From: JALOTE01 sp031422195 | Lineage (GTDB): Bacteria > Pseudomonadota > Alphaproteobacteria > Rhizobiales > Rhizobiaceae | Direction of reading: 5' to 3' | Assembly (NCBI GenBank): GCA_031422195.1 | Contig: JANOPZ010000079.1 | Location: 1 to 64,000 of the forward strand | Length of the DNA: 64,000 nucleotides | Shown: one piece after another, positions 27,631 through 36,244 of the stretch | How the letters are laid out: the number at the start of each line of letters is the position of its first letter | Position numbering within the stretch: position 1 is the first letter of the stretch | Notes under the pieces: generated by a model | What the model was told of the DNA's origin: nothing | Seen by the model: only the letters and a program-made list of their open reading frames with translations | The model's database searches: none | Position numbers and translations under genes: made by a program

Positions 27631-28607
27631 TGAACGGGCAGGCCATTCTTGAAAGCCTTGGGCCATCTGGCGCCGATTTGCGCGGACGCGTAACACTTGA
27701 TGCGGCCATGGATAAAATCACATGGTTCCGTGCAGGTGGCACTGCTGATTTGCTGTTTCAGCCTGCTGACGCGGATGATTTAGCCGCTTTTTTCAAAATG
27801 CTGCCGATGGACGTGTCCGTCACAATTGTCGGAATTGGTTCCAATTTGCTGGTGCGCGACGGTGGTATTGCCGGTGTCGTCATCCGGCTTTCGGCCAAAG
27901 GGTTTGGCGCAATCAAGGTTTTAAGTGCCACGGATATTGAGGCCGGTGCGATTGCGCTTGATAAGCAAGTTGCAGCCGCCGCGCTTGAGGCAGGCATTGG
28001 TGGATTTTATTTTTACCATGGCATTCCCGGATCGATTGGTGGCGCTTTGCGCATGAATGCAGGGGCCAATGGCGTTGAGACTATCAACCGCGTTATTACG
28101 GTTCGCGGTGTCTCGCGGGCCGGAGAAAAGGTTGAATTATCATTGGCTGATATGGGTTACACTTACCGGCACTCGTCTGCGCCAGATGACATTGTATTTA
28201 CCTCGGCGCTCTTGCGTGGTGAACGGGCTGATAAAGATGAAATCCGCCGTTTGATGGATGAGGTGCAGCATCATCGTGAAACCGTGCAGCCGGTAAAAGA
28301 AAAAACGGGTGGTTCGACATTCAAGAATCCCGAAGGCGAAAATGGTGAAGTTCTTTCTGCTTGGAAAGAAATCGACAAAGCCGGTTGCCGCGGACTTATG
28401 GTGGGCGGCGCGCAAATGAGCCCCATGCATTGCAATTTTATGATCAATACCGGCACTGCAACTGCACATGATTTAGAATTGCTGGGAGAAACTGTCCGCG
28501 CACGGGTGCTTGAACATTCCGGGGTTCGCTTGGAATGGGAAATCAAACGACTTGGCCGGTTTATGCCCGGGACAAGTGTTGAGCCGTTTTTGGGGCGGAT
28601 GCTTTGA
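27630..28607 (+). CDS. murB: UDP-N-acetylenolpyruvoylglucosamine reductase MurB
   Basis: FAD-dependent reductase forming UDP-MurNAc. 325 residues: TWFRAGGTADLLFQP at the FAD site, GIGSNLLVRDGG, GIPGSIGGALRMNAGANG, TYRHSSAP (the Tyr-Arg pair), and STFKNPEG with the catalytic Ser, followed by CRGLMVGGAQMSPMHCNFMIN. It resembles the shorter type I/II alphaproteobacterial form. It overlaps murC at the start and the DUF2177 gene at the stop. Confidence 0.96.
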   Translation: MNGQAILESLGPSGADLRGRVTLDAAMDKITWFRAGGTADLLFQPADADDLAAFFKMLPMDVSVTIVGIGSNLLVRDGGIAGVVIRLSAKGFGAIKVLSATDIEAGAIALDKQVAAAALEAGIGGFYFYHGIPGSIGGALRMNAGANGVETINRVITVRGVSRAGEKVELSLADMGYTYRHSSAPDDIVFTSALLRGERADKDEIRRLMDEVQHHRETVQPVKEKTGGSTFKNPEGENGEVLSAWKEIDKAGCRGLMVGGAQMSPMHCNFMINTGTATAHDLELLGETVRARVLEHSGVRLEWEIKRLGRFMPGTSVEPFLGRML

Positions 28608-29041
28608 TGATAATTAAAGGCACTGTTTGGGCAATTGCGACTTTTGTTGTGGCTTTGGTTTTTATTGCCGGCGACAGTTTTATCATTCCAAACGTGATGC
28701 GCCCGCTTTTTAAGTCTTATCTTCAAGATCATATGTTGGATAATTTGCGGCTTATGCCAGCAGCTTTGTTTTACCTCATTCAGATCGGTGGATTAGTTAA
28801 TCTAGCGGTAAAACCGGCCATGAAGCTCGGTTCAAATAAAGTGGCATTGGTCAATGGCGCAGTTTTGGGGCTCGTTGCTTATTCTTGTTATGAGATGACA
28901 AGCTGGACCATTATGAGCCGTTGGCACTTAAACCTAGTGCTGGTTGATACAGCTTGGGGCACGCTGATTTCAGCCGTTTCTGCTTGGTGCGGTGCTCTGG
29001 CAGGGCGTCGGTGGCAAGAGCGCACACCAGAATTGAAATAA
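28607..29041 (+). CDS. DUF2177 family membrane protein
   Basis: 144-residue integral membrane protein with four hydrophobic segments (about residues 5-25, 43-65, 78-98 and 109-130). The family signature is YSCYEMTSWTIMSRWHLNLVLVDTAWGT near 90-118, i.e. YE-T...W....VDxxWG. The function of DUF2177 is unknown. ATG 28607 sits in the murB stop (TGATG), so it is coupled to murB; a TTG one codon earlier is also in frame. A DUF2177 gene within the dcw cluster, between murB and ddl, is not part of the standard order. Confidence 0.8.
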   Translation: MIIKGTVWAIATFVVALVFIAGDSFIIPNVMRPLFKSYLQDHMLDNLRLMPAALFYLIQIGGLVNLAVKPAMKLGSNKVALVNGAVLGLVAYSCYEMTSWTIMSRWHLNLVLVDTAWGTLISAVSAWCGALAGRRWQERTPELK

Positions 29042-29081
29042 TTGCGGACCTTAAAAGAATCTTTCTCAAACGTTAACAACT

Positions 29082-29097
29082 TTAACGCTTTTCTAAC
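29082..29097 (+). promoter_or_regulatory. CtrA-like box upstream of ddl-ftsQAZ
   Basis: TTAACGCTTTTCTAAC fits TTAA-N7-TTAAC with one mismatch and correct spacing. It lies about 55 bp before the ddl start, in a 109-bp gap that is unusually A+T-rich for this cluster and contains additional GTTAA half-sites (29072-29076 and 29123-29127). This is the only sizeable gap between ftsL and ftsA, so a promoter for ddl-ftsQ-ftsA(-ftsZ) here would make sense. Candidate only. Confidence 0.4.
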
Positions 29098-29150
29098 TAT
29101 GCGCGTCGCACAGTCATGTCTCGTTAACCGTGGTTGGAAAGTGTGCGTTA

Positions 29151-30071
29151 ATGTCTGGCAGGCACGTGGCAGTTTTGATGGGAGGGCTTTCTTCGGAAAG
29201 GCCTGTTAGCCTATCATCCGGCAAGGCTTGCGCCGATGCATTAGAATCGGTTGGCTATCATGTCTCACGCATTGATGTTGGCCGCGATATTGCCAGTGTT
29301 CTGAGCGGGCTAAGGCCGGATGTGGCGTTTAACGCGCTTCATGGGCCTTTTGGCGAAGACGGTACCATTCAAGGCATTCTAGAATATTTGCAAATTCCCT
29401 ATACCCATTCTGGCCTGCTTGCTTCAGCGCTGGCAATGGATAAGGGTCAAGCCAAGATTGTTGCTGCGGCTGCTGGTGTTAAGGTTGCTGAGAGCCGCAT
29501 CATGGACCGCAACGATATTGCCCATGAACACCCGATTGCACCGCCTTATGTCATTAAGCCGGTTGCGGAAGGCTCAAGTTTTGGCGTGATCATTGTGCAG
29601 GCAGGCGCAACCAACCCGCCGCAATCCATTCATGGCACCGACTGGACGTACGGCGACCGCGTCATGGTGGAGCGTTATATTCCGGGGCGCGAATTGACAT
29701 GTGCGGTGATCGGCGACCGCTCGCTCGGCGTCACTGAAATCATTCCGCTGGGCCAAGAATTTTATGATTTTGATTCAAAATATAGAAATGGTGGCTCAAA
29801 ACACCAATGCCCTGCCGAACTTTCACAGTCTGTTTACCAAGATATTGAAAAGATGGCAGTTGAGGCACACCGCGCAATCGGCTGTCGCGGCGTCTCACGA
29901 AGTGACTTTAGGTATGACGACAAGGGTTCAGGTGACGTAATCTGGCTTGAGGTAAATACCCAGCCCGGCATGACGCCAACCTCCCTGGTGCCGGAATTGG
30001 CTAACCACGCTGGCATGTCGTTTGCAGAACTGGTGGACTGGATTGTGAAGGACGCATCGTGCGGGCGCTAA
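29151..30071 (+). CDS. ddl: D-alanine--D-alanine ligase
   Basis: ATP-grasp ligase producing D-Ala-D-Ala for MurF. 306 residues from ATG 29151, preceded by GGAAAG at a good distance; the frame extends 7 codons upstream to a GTG without a site. Signatures: VAVLMGGLSSERPVSLSSG, FNALHGPFGEDGTIQG, PYTHSGLLASALAMDK, KPVAEGSSFGV, and WLEVNTQPGMTPTSLVPE with the metal-binding Glu/Asn. It overlaps the ftsQ start by 13 bp. Confidence 0.96.
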   Translation: MSGRHVAVLMGGLSSERPVSLSSGKACADALESVGYHVSRIDVGRDIASVLSGLRPDVAFNALHGPFGEDGTIQGILEYLQIPYTHSGLLASALAMDKGQAKIVAAAAGVKVAESRIMDRNDIAHEHPIAPPYVIKPVAEGSSFGVIIVQAGATNPPQSIHGTDWTYGDRVMVERYIPGRELTCAVIGDRSLGVTEIIPLGQEFYDFDSKYRNGGSKHQCPAELSQSVYQDIEKMAVEAHRAIGCRGVSRSDFRYDDKGSGDVIWLEVNTQPGMTPTSLVPELANHAGMSFAELVDWIVKDASCGR

Positions 30072-30964
30072 AAGACACCAGATACAGAAGCTTGAACGGC
30101 ATTGATGAAAGCCATTTGCTTTTACCGCGTCCTCTGCGCGTCGCTGTGCGATTTGCAAAACGGTTTGCCACTGGCGGCGTTGCATTGCCAAAATATCTTG
30201 GCGTCACGCTGGCATTTGGATTTTTAGCTGCTACGGCTGTCTATGGCACATGGCAGGCTGGCATGATGCCGGGCCTCGTCGCCCAAACTGCCAACCATGC
30301 AGGCCTATCTGTCGACGCAATCAAAATTACGGGTCATCAACGCACGACACAAGCTGAGGTTTTGGTGGCGCTTGGTTTTGACGCCAACCCTTCGATTATC
30401 AATCTTGATGTCGAGAGGGCTCGTTTGAATTTGTTGCAATTGCCGTGGGTGGCATCTGCAAGTGTCGGCAAAGCCTACCCAAGCGCAGTGAGCGTTGAGA
30501 TTGTGGAGAAGAAGGCCGGTGCCATATGGCAAAATGGTACCGAGATTGTAGCACTTGACGATACTGGCGCGGCCATTGGCCCGGCCCGATTGGCGGGCGA
30601 CCGGGCGTTGCCGGCTTTTGTCGGCGAAGGGGCTGATAAAACCGGCTTGCAGTTTGTAGCTCTGGTTCGTGCAAATGCGCCTTTATTGGCAGATCAGGTC
30701 AAGGTTCATATCCGGATTGCGGACCGCCGCTGGGATTTGTTGATGATGAATGGTGTGACTGTAAAGCTTCCGGAGATTGAAGCAGAGCTGGCGTTGGCAA
30801 CGCTCAATGATATGCAAGCAAATTTCGAAGTGTTGGGGCGCGATGTGACCTCAATTGACTTGCGCATTGTTGGGCGCACCGCACTTGGCCTTGGCGAAAC
30901 AGCATTGGCACAATTATTCCCGCCAAAAGACGGTGAAGCAAAAGTGGGCGAGAAAATACAATGA
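30059..30964 (+). CDS. ftsQ: Cell division protein FtsQ
   Basis: 301-residue bitopic protein that links early and late divisome members. Starts at GTG inside the end of ddl. A cytoplasmic arm of about 45 residues precedes the membrane helix (LGVTLAFGFLAATAVYGTW, about 47-66). A POTRA domain begins GLSVDAIKITGHQRTTQAEVLVALG, and the FtsQ domain contains LPWVASASVGKAYPSAVSVEIVEKKAGAIW. The stop overlaps ftsA (ATGA). Confidence 0.93.
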   Translation: MRALKDTRYRSLNGIDESHLLLPRPLRVAVRFAKRFATGGVALPKYLGVTLAFGFLAATAVYGTWQAGMMPGLVAQTANHAGLSVDAIKITGHQRTTQAEVLVALGFDANPSIINLDVERARLNLLQLPWVASASVGKAYPSAVSVEIVEKKAGAIWQNGTEIVALDDTGAAIGPARLAGDRALPAFVGEGADKTGLQFVALVRANAPLLADQVKVHIRIADRRWDLLMMNGVTVKLPEIEAELALATLNDMQANFEVLGRDVTSIDLRIVGRTALGLGETALAQLFPPKDGEAKVGEKIQ

Positions 30965-32241
30965 GCCGCGCTGCACCCCGCACAGAAACCGTTTCCGTTT
31001 TGGATATTGGTTCAACCAAAATTACCTGCATTATTGCGCGTCTTAAACCTTGCGATGATATGGATGTGCTGCATGGCCGTACCCACCGTATTGAAGTGGC
31101 CGGTATCGGGCATCAAAAATCGCGCGGCATAAAATCTGGTTTCGTCGTGAACTTGGATGAAGCTGAGCAAGCTATCCGCATGGCGGTTGATACTGCTGAA
31201 CGCATGGCCGGCCTGACTGTGGAGTCACTTATCGTCAACACCTCAGCCGGGCGTTTGAAAAGCACGATTATTTCGGCAAATATTGCGCTCAACGGCCAAA
31301 CCGTAACGCAGGCTGATGTCCGCAAAGTTGTTGCTACCGGTATGCAGCGTTGCTCGCAAACCGATCGCGAGATTGTCCATGCTTTTCCGACAGCCTTCAC
31401 ACTTGATGGCGATATTGGCATTGCCGACCCTATTGGGCTCAGTGGTGATACGCTTGGCGTCTCGATCCATTTGATGACGGCGGATAGCGGGCCATTACGT
31501 AACCTTGAGCTTTGCGTGAATCGTGCCCATTTGGCGGTTGCCAGTTTTGTGGCCACGCCATTTGCCAGCGGCCTTGCGGCTTTGGTTGCAGACGAGTCTC
31601 AACTTGGCGCAGCCTGTGTGGATTTCGGCGGCGGGACAACATCAATTGGCATATTTTCAGGCGGCAAGTTTGTCCATGGTACTGTTCTACCCATCGGCGG
31701 CCAGCATATCACGATGGATATCGCCCGTGGATTGTCGGTTTCTCTGGATGATGCTGAGCGCCTTAAAGTCATGCACGGTTCTGCACTTTCTCTGGCAAGC
31801 GACGATCATGATATGATCGTCACACAGGCCATCGGCTCTGTCGGCACAGATGGCAACCTGCAGATTCCCCGCGCTTTACTGTCGCGTATTATTGCTGCGC
31901 GGGTTGAAGAAACCCTTGAACATGTGCGTGACGCGATTGCTGCTTCAGGCATGGCACCGGCGATCGGCAAACGATTAATCATTACTGGCGGTGGCTCACA
32001 ATTAACCGGTCTTGGCGAAGTTACGCGCCGTGTGCTTGGCCGCAACCCGCGCCTCGGCCGCCCGCTTGGCGTTGCTAAATTGCCTGAAACAGCCAAAGGC
32101 CCGGCGTTCTCATCGATCGCCGGTTTAACCATTCACCCGCAGCTTGCGGAATTTGACATGAACACCCGGAATACGCGTGACCGAAATGTTCTTACTGGAA
32201 CTTTGGGTCGTTTCAGCGCGTGGTTCAGGGATAATTTTTAA
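30961..32241 (+). CDS. ftsA: Cell division protein FtsA
   Basis: Actin-like membrane tether for FtsZ. 426 residues: phosphate-1 loop VLDIGSTKITCIIA near residues 14-27, SHS2-like 1C subdomain with GIKSGFVVNLDEAEQAI, phosphate-2 CVDFGGGTTSIGIF, and LIITGGGSQLTGL. The C-terminal end FSAWFRDNF is a short amphipathic membrane-targeting helix. It overlaps ftsQ; about 70 bp separate it from ftsZ. Confidence 0.96.
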   Translation: MSRAAPRTETVSVLDIGSTKITCIIARLKPCDDMDVLHGRTHRIEVAGIGHQKSRGIKSGFVVNLDEAEQAIRMAVDTAERMAGLTVESLIVNTSAGRLKSTIISANIALNGQTVTQADVRKVVATGMQRCSQTDREIVHAFPTAFTLDGDIGIADPIGLSGDTLGVSIHLMTADSGPLRNLELCVNRAHLAVASFVATPFASGLAALVADESQLGAACVDFGGGTTSIGIFSGGKFVHGTVLPIGGQHITMDIARGLSVSLDDAERLKVMHGSALSLASDDHDMIVTQAIGSVGTDGNLQIPRALLSRIIAARVEETLEHVRDAIAASGMAPAIGKRLIITGGGSQLTGLGEVTRRVLGRNPRLGRPLGVAKLPETAKGPAFSSIAGLTIHPQLAEFDMNTRNTRDRNVLTGTLGRFSAWFRDNF

Positions 32242-32310
32242 CTCAACTTCCGGCTTGGCCGGGGCGCTGCCTTGGGGAAGGTGGCAAGCAGTCTTCGAAA
32301 GGACAGCAAA

Positions 32311-34017
32311 ATGACGATCAACCTCCATAAACCGGACCTTACCGAGTTGAAGCCCCGTATCATCGTGTTCGGTGTTGGCGGCGGCGGCGGCAATGCTGTC
32401 AACAATATGATCAATGCCGGCCTTGAGGGCGTTGATTTTGTGGTGGCCAATACTGATGCTCAAGCGCTGGCAATGTCTCGCGCTGCCCGCATTATCCAAC
32501 TTGGTGCAGCGGTCACTGAGGGCCTTGGCGCAGGTTCGCAGCCTGAAATTGGCCGTGAAGCTGCCGAAGAGTGCATCGATGAAATTCTCGATCATTTGAA
32601 TGGCGTTCATATGTGCTTTGTGACCGCCGGCATGGGTGGCGGCACTGGCACTGGCGCTGCCCCGATTGTGGCGCGTGCTGCCCGCGAACGCGGAATTTTG
32701 ACTGTTGGTGTTGTGACAAAGCCGTTTCACTTTGAGGGCCGTCGCCGCATGTTGACTGCTGACAAAGGCATCGAAGCGCTGCAAGAGCATGTCGATACTT
32801 TGATTGTAATCCCGAACCAAAACCTGTTCCGGATTGCCAATGACAAAACCACTTTTGCTGACGCTTTCTCAATGGCCGATCAGGTTTTGTATTCTGGCGT
32901 CGCCTGCATTACCGACTTGATGGTCAAAGAAGGCCTTATCAACCTCGATTTTGCGGATGTGCGTTCTGTGATGCGCAATATGGGCAAAGCCATGATGGGC
33001 ACGGGCGAAGCTTCAGGTGATGGCCGTGCGATGGCTGCCGCAGAAGCTGCAATTTCCAATCCGCTGCTTGATGAAACATCCATGAACGGTGCTCAAGGCT
33101 TGTTGATCTCGATCACCGGTGGCCGCGATATGACGTTGTTTGAGGTTGATGAAGCTGCAACGCGTATCCGTGAAGAGGTTGACCCTGAAGCCAATATTAT
33201 TGTTGGCGCGACATTTGATGAGTCACTCGAAGGTGTTATTCGTGTTTCTGTTGTTGCCACTGGTATTGATGGCAGTGCAAAACAGCAAATCAACGACATT
33301 CGTTCCAATCTAAGCGCTGCAATTGCCAAACCGCAAACCGCAGCACCAAAACCAAATCCTGTTGCAGCAACCTCTGTGTTACAAGCAGCTCAGCCAGCAC
33401 CGCGTCTGTCGGAGGCTGTCCCTGTTGCGGTCCGCGCTGATCCTGTTGCAGAACTCATCAACCGTACAGAGGCCAACCGGGCCGATGATTGGGAAGATGA
33501 TATTGTAAGTCGCCGCCAAAGTATTGCCGGTGAAATCTTCAAACCACGTTCAACCTTGTTTGGTACACCAGCTGTTCCGGTTCAAAGCCAGCCGGTGATG
33601 CGTGCGCCGCAACCGGTTGCGCCAATGATGGCACAGCCAGCGCCGGTGGCGCCGCCACAGCCGCGCATGCCGCAAATCGAAGAGTTTTCTGCTCCGGTTC
33701 AAGCCGCGTTTCATGACCGTCAGCGTGAAGCTGCGCCAAAACCAATTGAAGACCGTTCGCCAGTTGGGCTTTTGCGCCGCTTAACCAATGGTTTGACCCG
33801 CCGCGATGACGAAACTTCATCTTTGCAGCCAGCCCTGCCGCGCGAAGCTTCTTTGCGTCCAGCGCAAGCTGCCGATCAACGCCGTGTTGAGCCTACGGCC
33901 TCAATTTACGCACCGCGGCGTGATGGGGCAGATGGGTCGCGCATTGTTGCAGCCGCAAATAACGGTGACGACGATATATCAGATATTCCGGCCTTTCTTC
34001 GTCGCCACGCCAATTAG
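32311..34017 (+). CDS. ftsZ: Cell division protein FtsZ
   Basis: Tubulin-like GTPase forming the Z-ring. 568 residues from ATG 32311 with AAAGGA 7 bases before it; the frame is open 13 codons upstream but without a site. GTP-binding signature GGGTGTGAAP near 110-119, GVGGGGGNAVNNMI near residue 20 and the T7 loop NLDFADVRSVM with the catalytic Asp. The C-terminal linker is long (about 230 residues, rich in P, Q, A) as in other Hyphomicrobiales and ends in the conserved partner-binding peptide DISDIPAFLRRHAN. Stop is TAG. Confidence 0.98.
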   Translation: MTINLHKPDLTELKPRIIVFGVGGGGGNAVNNMINAGLEGVDFVVANTDAQALAMSRAARIIQLGAAVTEGLGAGSQPEIGREAAEECIDEILDHLNGVHMCFVTAGMGGGTGTGAAPIVARAARERGILTVGVVTKPFHFEGRRRMLTADKGIEALQEHVDTLIVIPNQNLFRIANDKTTFADAFSMADQVLYSGVACITDLMVKEGLINLDFADVRSVMRNMGKAMMGTGEASGDGRAMAAAEAAISNPLLDETSMNGAQGLLISITGGRDMTLFEVDEAATRIREEVDPEANIIVGATFDESLEGVIRVSVVATGIDGSAKQQINDIRSNLSAAIAKPQTAAPKPNPVAATSVLQAAQPAPRLSEAVPVAVRADPVAELINRTEANRADDWEDDIVSRRQSIAGEIFKPRSTLFGTPAVPVQSQPVMRAPQPVAPMMAQPAPVAPPQPRMPQIEEFSAPVQAAFHDRQREAAPKPIEDRSPVGLLRRLTNGLTRRDDETSSLQPALPREASLRPAQAADQRRVEPTASIYAPRRDGADGSRIVAAANNGDDDISDIPAFLRRHAN

Positions 34018-34027
34018 TTAGCGCCAG

Positions 34028-34093
34028 TGCCTTGATCAAGGCAAAAAATATATATTGTAACAAAATGCGAAGGCAGGTTTGCTTGCCTTCGCA
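34028..34093 (+). terminator. Hairpins downstream of ftsZ (terminator-like)
   Basis: Two structures lie in the 252-bp gap after ftsZ. TGCCTTGATCAAGGCA at 34028-34043 is a perfect 16-bp palindrome. TGCGAAGGCA at 34066-34075 pairs perfectly with TGCCTTCGCA at 34084-34093 across an 8-base loop. Neither is followed by a clean T-run on this strand, so termination is likely but not proven. The rest of the gap up to lpxC is A+T-rich; an open frame running into lpxC from 34099 has no ribosome site. Confidence 0.5.
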
Positions 34094-34269
34094 CAAATTT
34101 GCCAATAATGAAGCAAAATCAGAGCGATAGATTGCTTTTGACTAAGTCATATTTGGTAAAAAAGCGTGATTTTCCTGCTTCGAGACAAACGGCTATTGTG
34201 TCGAAAATCAGGCAGCGACTCACGGGGATTTTGAGCGCGGCTGCTGACCAGAATAAGTTGGAGTACTCT

Positions 34270-35220
34270 ATGGTATTTGACTGGCGGGGGCAGCAATCCA
34301 CAATCGCGCGCAGTGCGTTTGTGAGTGGCATAGGTGTGCATTCTGGTGAAGCAACTACGCTTGTGCTTCACCCTGCGGAGCCCGATACGGGCATTATGTT
34401 TCGCCGCCTTCGTCCTGGCCGTGAGCCGGTTTTGATCCCTGCCATTTCGTCTTCGGTTTGCCACACTGACTATTGCACGGCCGTGGGTTTCGGCACTGTT
34501 TCAATAGCTACGATTGAGCATTTAATGGCCGCGCTCTATGGCTGCGGCATTGATAATTTGATTGTTGATGTCGATAGTAATGAGGTGCCTATTTTAGATG
34601 GCAGCGCCGCACCATTTATCGCATTGATTGAAGACGCCGGCATTGAAATGCAAGATGCGCCGCGTCGCTACATCCGTGTTAAAAAGCCAGTTCGGGTGGA
34701 AATGGGCGCGTCATGGGCCGAATTTTTGCCGCATGAAGGCACGCGTTTTGAAGTCGAGATTGATTTTGAAAGCCCGGTGATTGGTCGTCAGAAATATATC
34801 GGCGATGTTAACTCCGCCAGTTTTCGCCGCGATCTTTCGCGCGCCCGCACGTTTGGTTTCCTGGGCAATGTTGAGCGTCTTTGGGCTTCAGGCCACGCGC
34901 TTGGCTCATCGCTGGGTAATTCGGTCGTTATTGGCCATGATGATGTGATTATTAACGTTGAAGGTCTTCGCTACAAAGACGAATTCGTGCGCCATAAGGC
35001 GCTTGATGCCGTTGGCGACTTGGCGTTAGCAGGTGCGCAATTTATTGGGTGTTTCAGATCTTATCGTGGCGGCCATGCAATGAATGCCAAGGCACTTCGA
35101 AGATTGCTATCTGACAGCTCTGCGTTTGAAATTGTTGAACCTCGCAAGATCAAGTCTTTTGCTCGGGGTGGCGATATGGTGGCTGTATCGGCGCCGGTTT
35201 ATGCGCCTTGGGTGCTATAG
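34270..35220 (+). CDS. lpxC: UDP-3-O-acyl-N-acetylglucosamine deacetylase LpxC
   Basis: Zinc deacetylase, committed step of lipid A synthesis. 316 residues from ATG 34270 with GGAG upstream; homologues start at this point (xxQTTIARSxxxSGIGVHSG), here QQSTIARSAFVSGIGVHSG. Metal and catalytic residues are in ATIEHLMAALYGCGIDN (His near 83) and KDEFVRHKALDAVGDLALAG (His 242, Asp 246), and the final catalytic His is in SYRGGHAMNAK. The ftsZ-lpxC order is conserved in proteobacteria. Stop TAG. Confidence 0.96.
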   Translation: MVFDWRGQQSTIARSAFVSGIGVHSGEATTLVLHPAEPDTGIMFRRLRPGREPVLIPAISSSVCHTDYCTAVGFGTVSIATIEHLMAALYGCGIDNLIVDVDSNEVPILDGSAAPFIALIEDAGIEMQDAPRRYIRVKKPVRVEMGASWAEFLPHEGTRFEVEIDFESPVIGRQKYIGDVNSASFRRDLSRARTFGFLGNVERLWASGHALGSSLGNSVVIGHDDVIINVEGLRYKDEFVRHKALDAVGDLALAGAQFIGCFRSYRGGHAMNAKALRRLLSDSSAFEIVEPRKIKSFARGGDMVAVSAPVYAPWVL

Positions 35221-35223
35221 CCA

Positions 35224-35254
35224 GTCCAATTAACTATTTTTTGGACATTTTTAC
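35224..35254 (+). terminator. Terminator-like hairpin after lpxC
   Basis: GTCCAA at 35224-35229 pairs with TTGGAC at 35241-35246 across an 11-base A+T-rich loop, followed by ATTTTTAC. The stem is short and A+T-rich, so it may be a weak intrinsic terminator. The remaining ~100 bp before bamD show no clear motif. Confidence 0.35.
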
Positions 35255-35353
35255 AAAATTTATTGTCATTGCTGCTTCTTGCCTTCATTTTGCGCCATTG
35301 CGCCAGCAAGGGCCAACGGGTAAACCGTTTACAGAACTTTAAGGTGCGGCTCG

Positions 35354-36223
35354 ATGTTGGTTGATTTCCCGATGAAAATTGTTTCTGTATCTCGGCTTAA
35401 AACATTTGTGTTGGTGGCAGCTTCGGCATTGTTGCTAAACTTGGCTGGTTGCGCGTCGGAACAAGATATTGACCTGTCGAAATATGTTGCTGAAATTGAA
35501 GCTCCCGATGTCCTTTACAACCAAGGTCTTGCCAATCTGGACGCCGGAAAATTAAGTGAAGCCTCGAGGAAGTTTGAGGCCGTTGACCGCGATCACCCGT
35601 ATTCTGATTTCGGGCGCAAGGCAAAAGTGATGATTGCTTTTACCAAATACCGTCAGGGCGACTATAAAGGTGCCATCGATGCCAGCCGCCGCTTTGTAAC
35701 AGAATTTCCAGCGGATCCTGATGCCGCTTATGCGCAGTATATTGTTGGTCTGGCCTATTACCGGCAAATTAAAGATACAACCCGTGATCAGCGTGAGGCA
35801 CGTAGCACTGCAACAGCCATGCAAGAGTTGGTCGACCGTTACCCAGACAGTGAATACGTAGATGACGCTAAAAACAAAATTATTTTTGCGCGAGATCAGT
35901 TGGCTGGCAAAGAAATGCAAGTCGGGCGTTATTATCAAGAGCGGAAAGAATATATCGCCGCTTTAACGCGATACAAAGCGGTCGTGCAGACTTATGCCAA
36001 CACCCGCCATGTTGAAGAGGCTTTGCTGCGTTTGACTGAGACCTATTATGCGATGGGCCTGACAGCAGAAGCGCAAACTGCAGCAGCAGTTTTGGGTAAT
36101 AATTTCCCTGACAGCGAATGGTATAAAGACAGCTATACTTTGCTTCAAACAGGTGGGCTCGAGCCACGCGAAGTTGGCACCAATTGGCTAACGAAAGTTG
36201 GGCGGTCGCTGGTCGGCGCTTAA
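35354..36223 (+). CDS. bamD: Outer membrane protein assembly lipoprotein BamD
   Basis: Lipoprotein subunit of the BAM complex that folds outer-membrane proteins. 289 residues with a lipoprotein signal ending in the lipobox LAGC (Cys33). Tetratricopeptide-like repeats follow: VLYNQGLANLDAGKLSEASR, YSDFGRKAKVMIAFTKYRQ, DAAYAQYIVGLAYY and HVEEALLRLTETYYAMGL. An ATG six codons downstream would give a shorter signal, also plausible. It is located between lpxC and recN as in other Hyphomicrobiales. Confidence 0.94.
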   Translation: MLVDFPMKIVSVSRLKTFVLVAASALLLNLAGCASEQDIDLSKYVAEIEAPDVLYNQGLANLDAGKLSEASRKFEAVDRDHPYSDFGRKAKVMIAFTKYRQGDYKGAIDASRRFVTEFPADPDAAYAQYIVGLAYYRQIKDTTRDQREARSTATAMQELVDRYPDSEYVDDAKNKIIFARDQLAGKEMQVGRYYQERKEYIAALTRYKAVVQTYANTRHVEEALLRLTETYYAMGLTAEAQTAAAVLGNNFPDSEWYKDSYTLLQTGGLEPREVGTNWLTKVGRSLVGA

Positions 36224-36244
36224 TGCTAAAACGAGGCCACGGTT

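Noticed and set aside
34099..34269. N-terminal extension of LpxC by 57 codons
   Set aside because: No ribosome site, lies past terminator-like hairpins, and homologues begin at the ATG at 34270.
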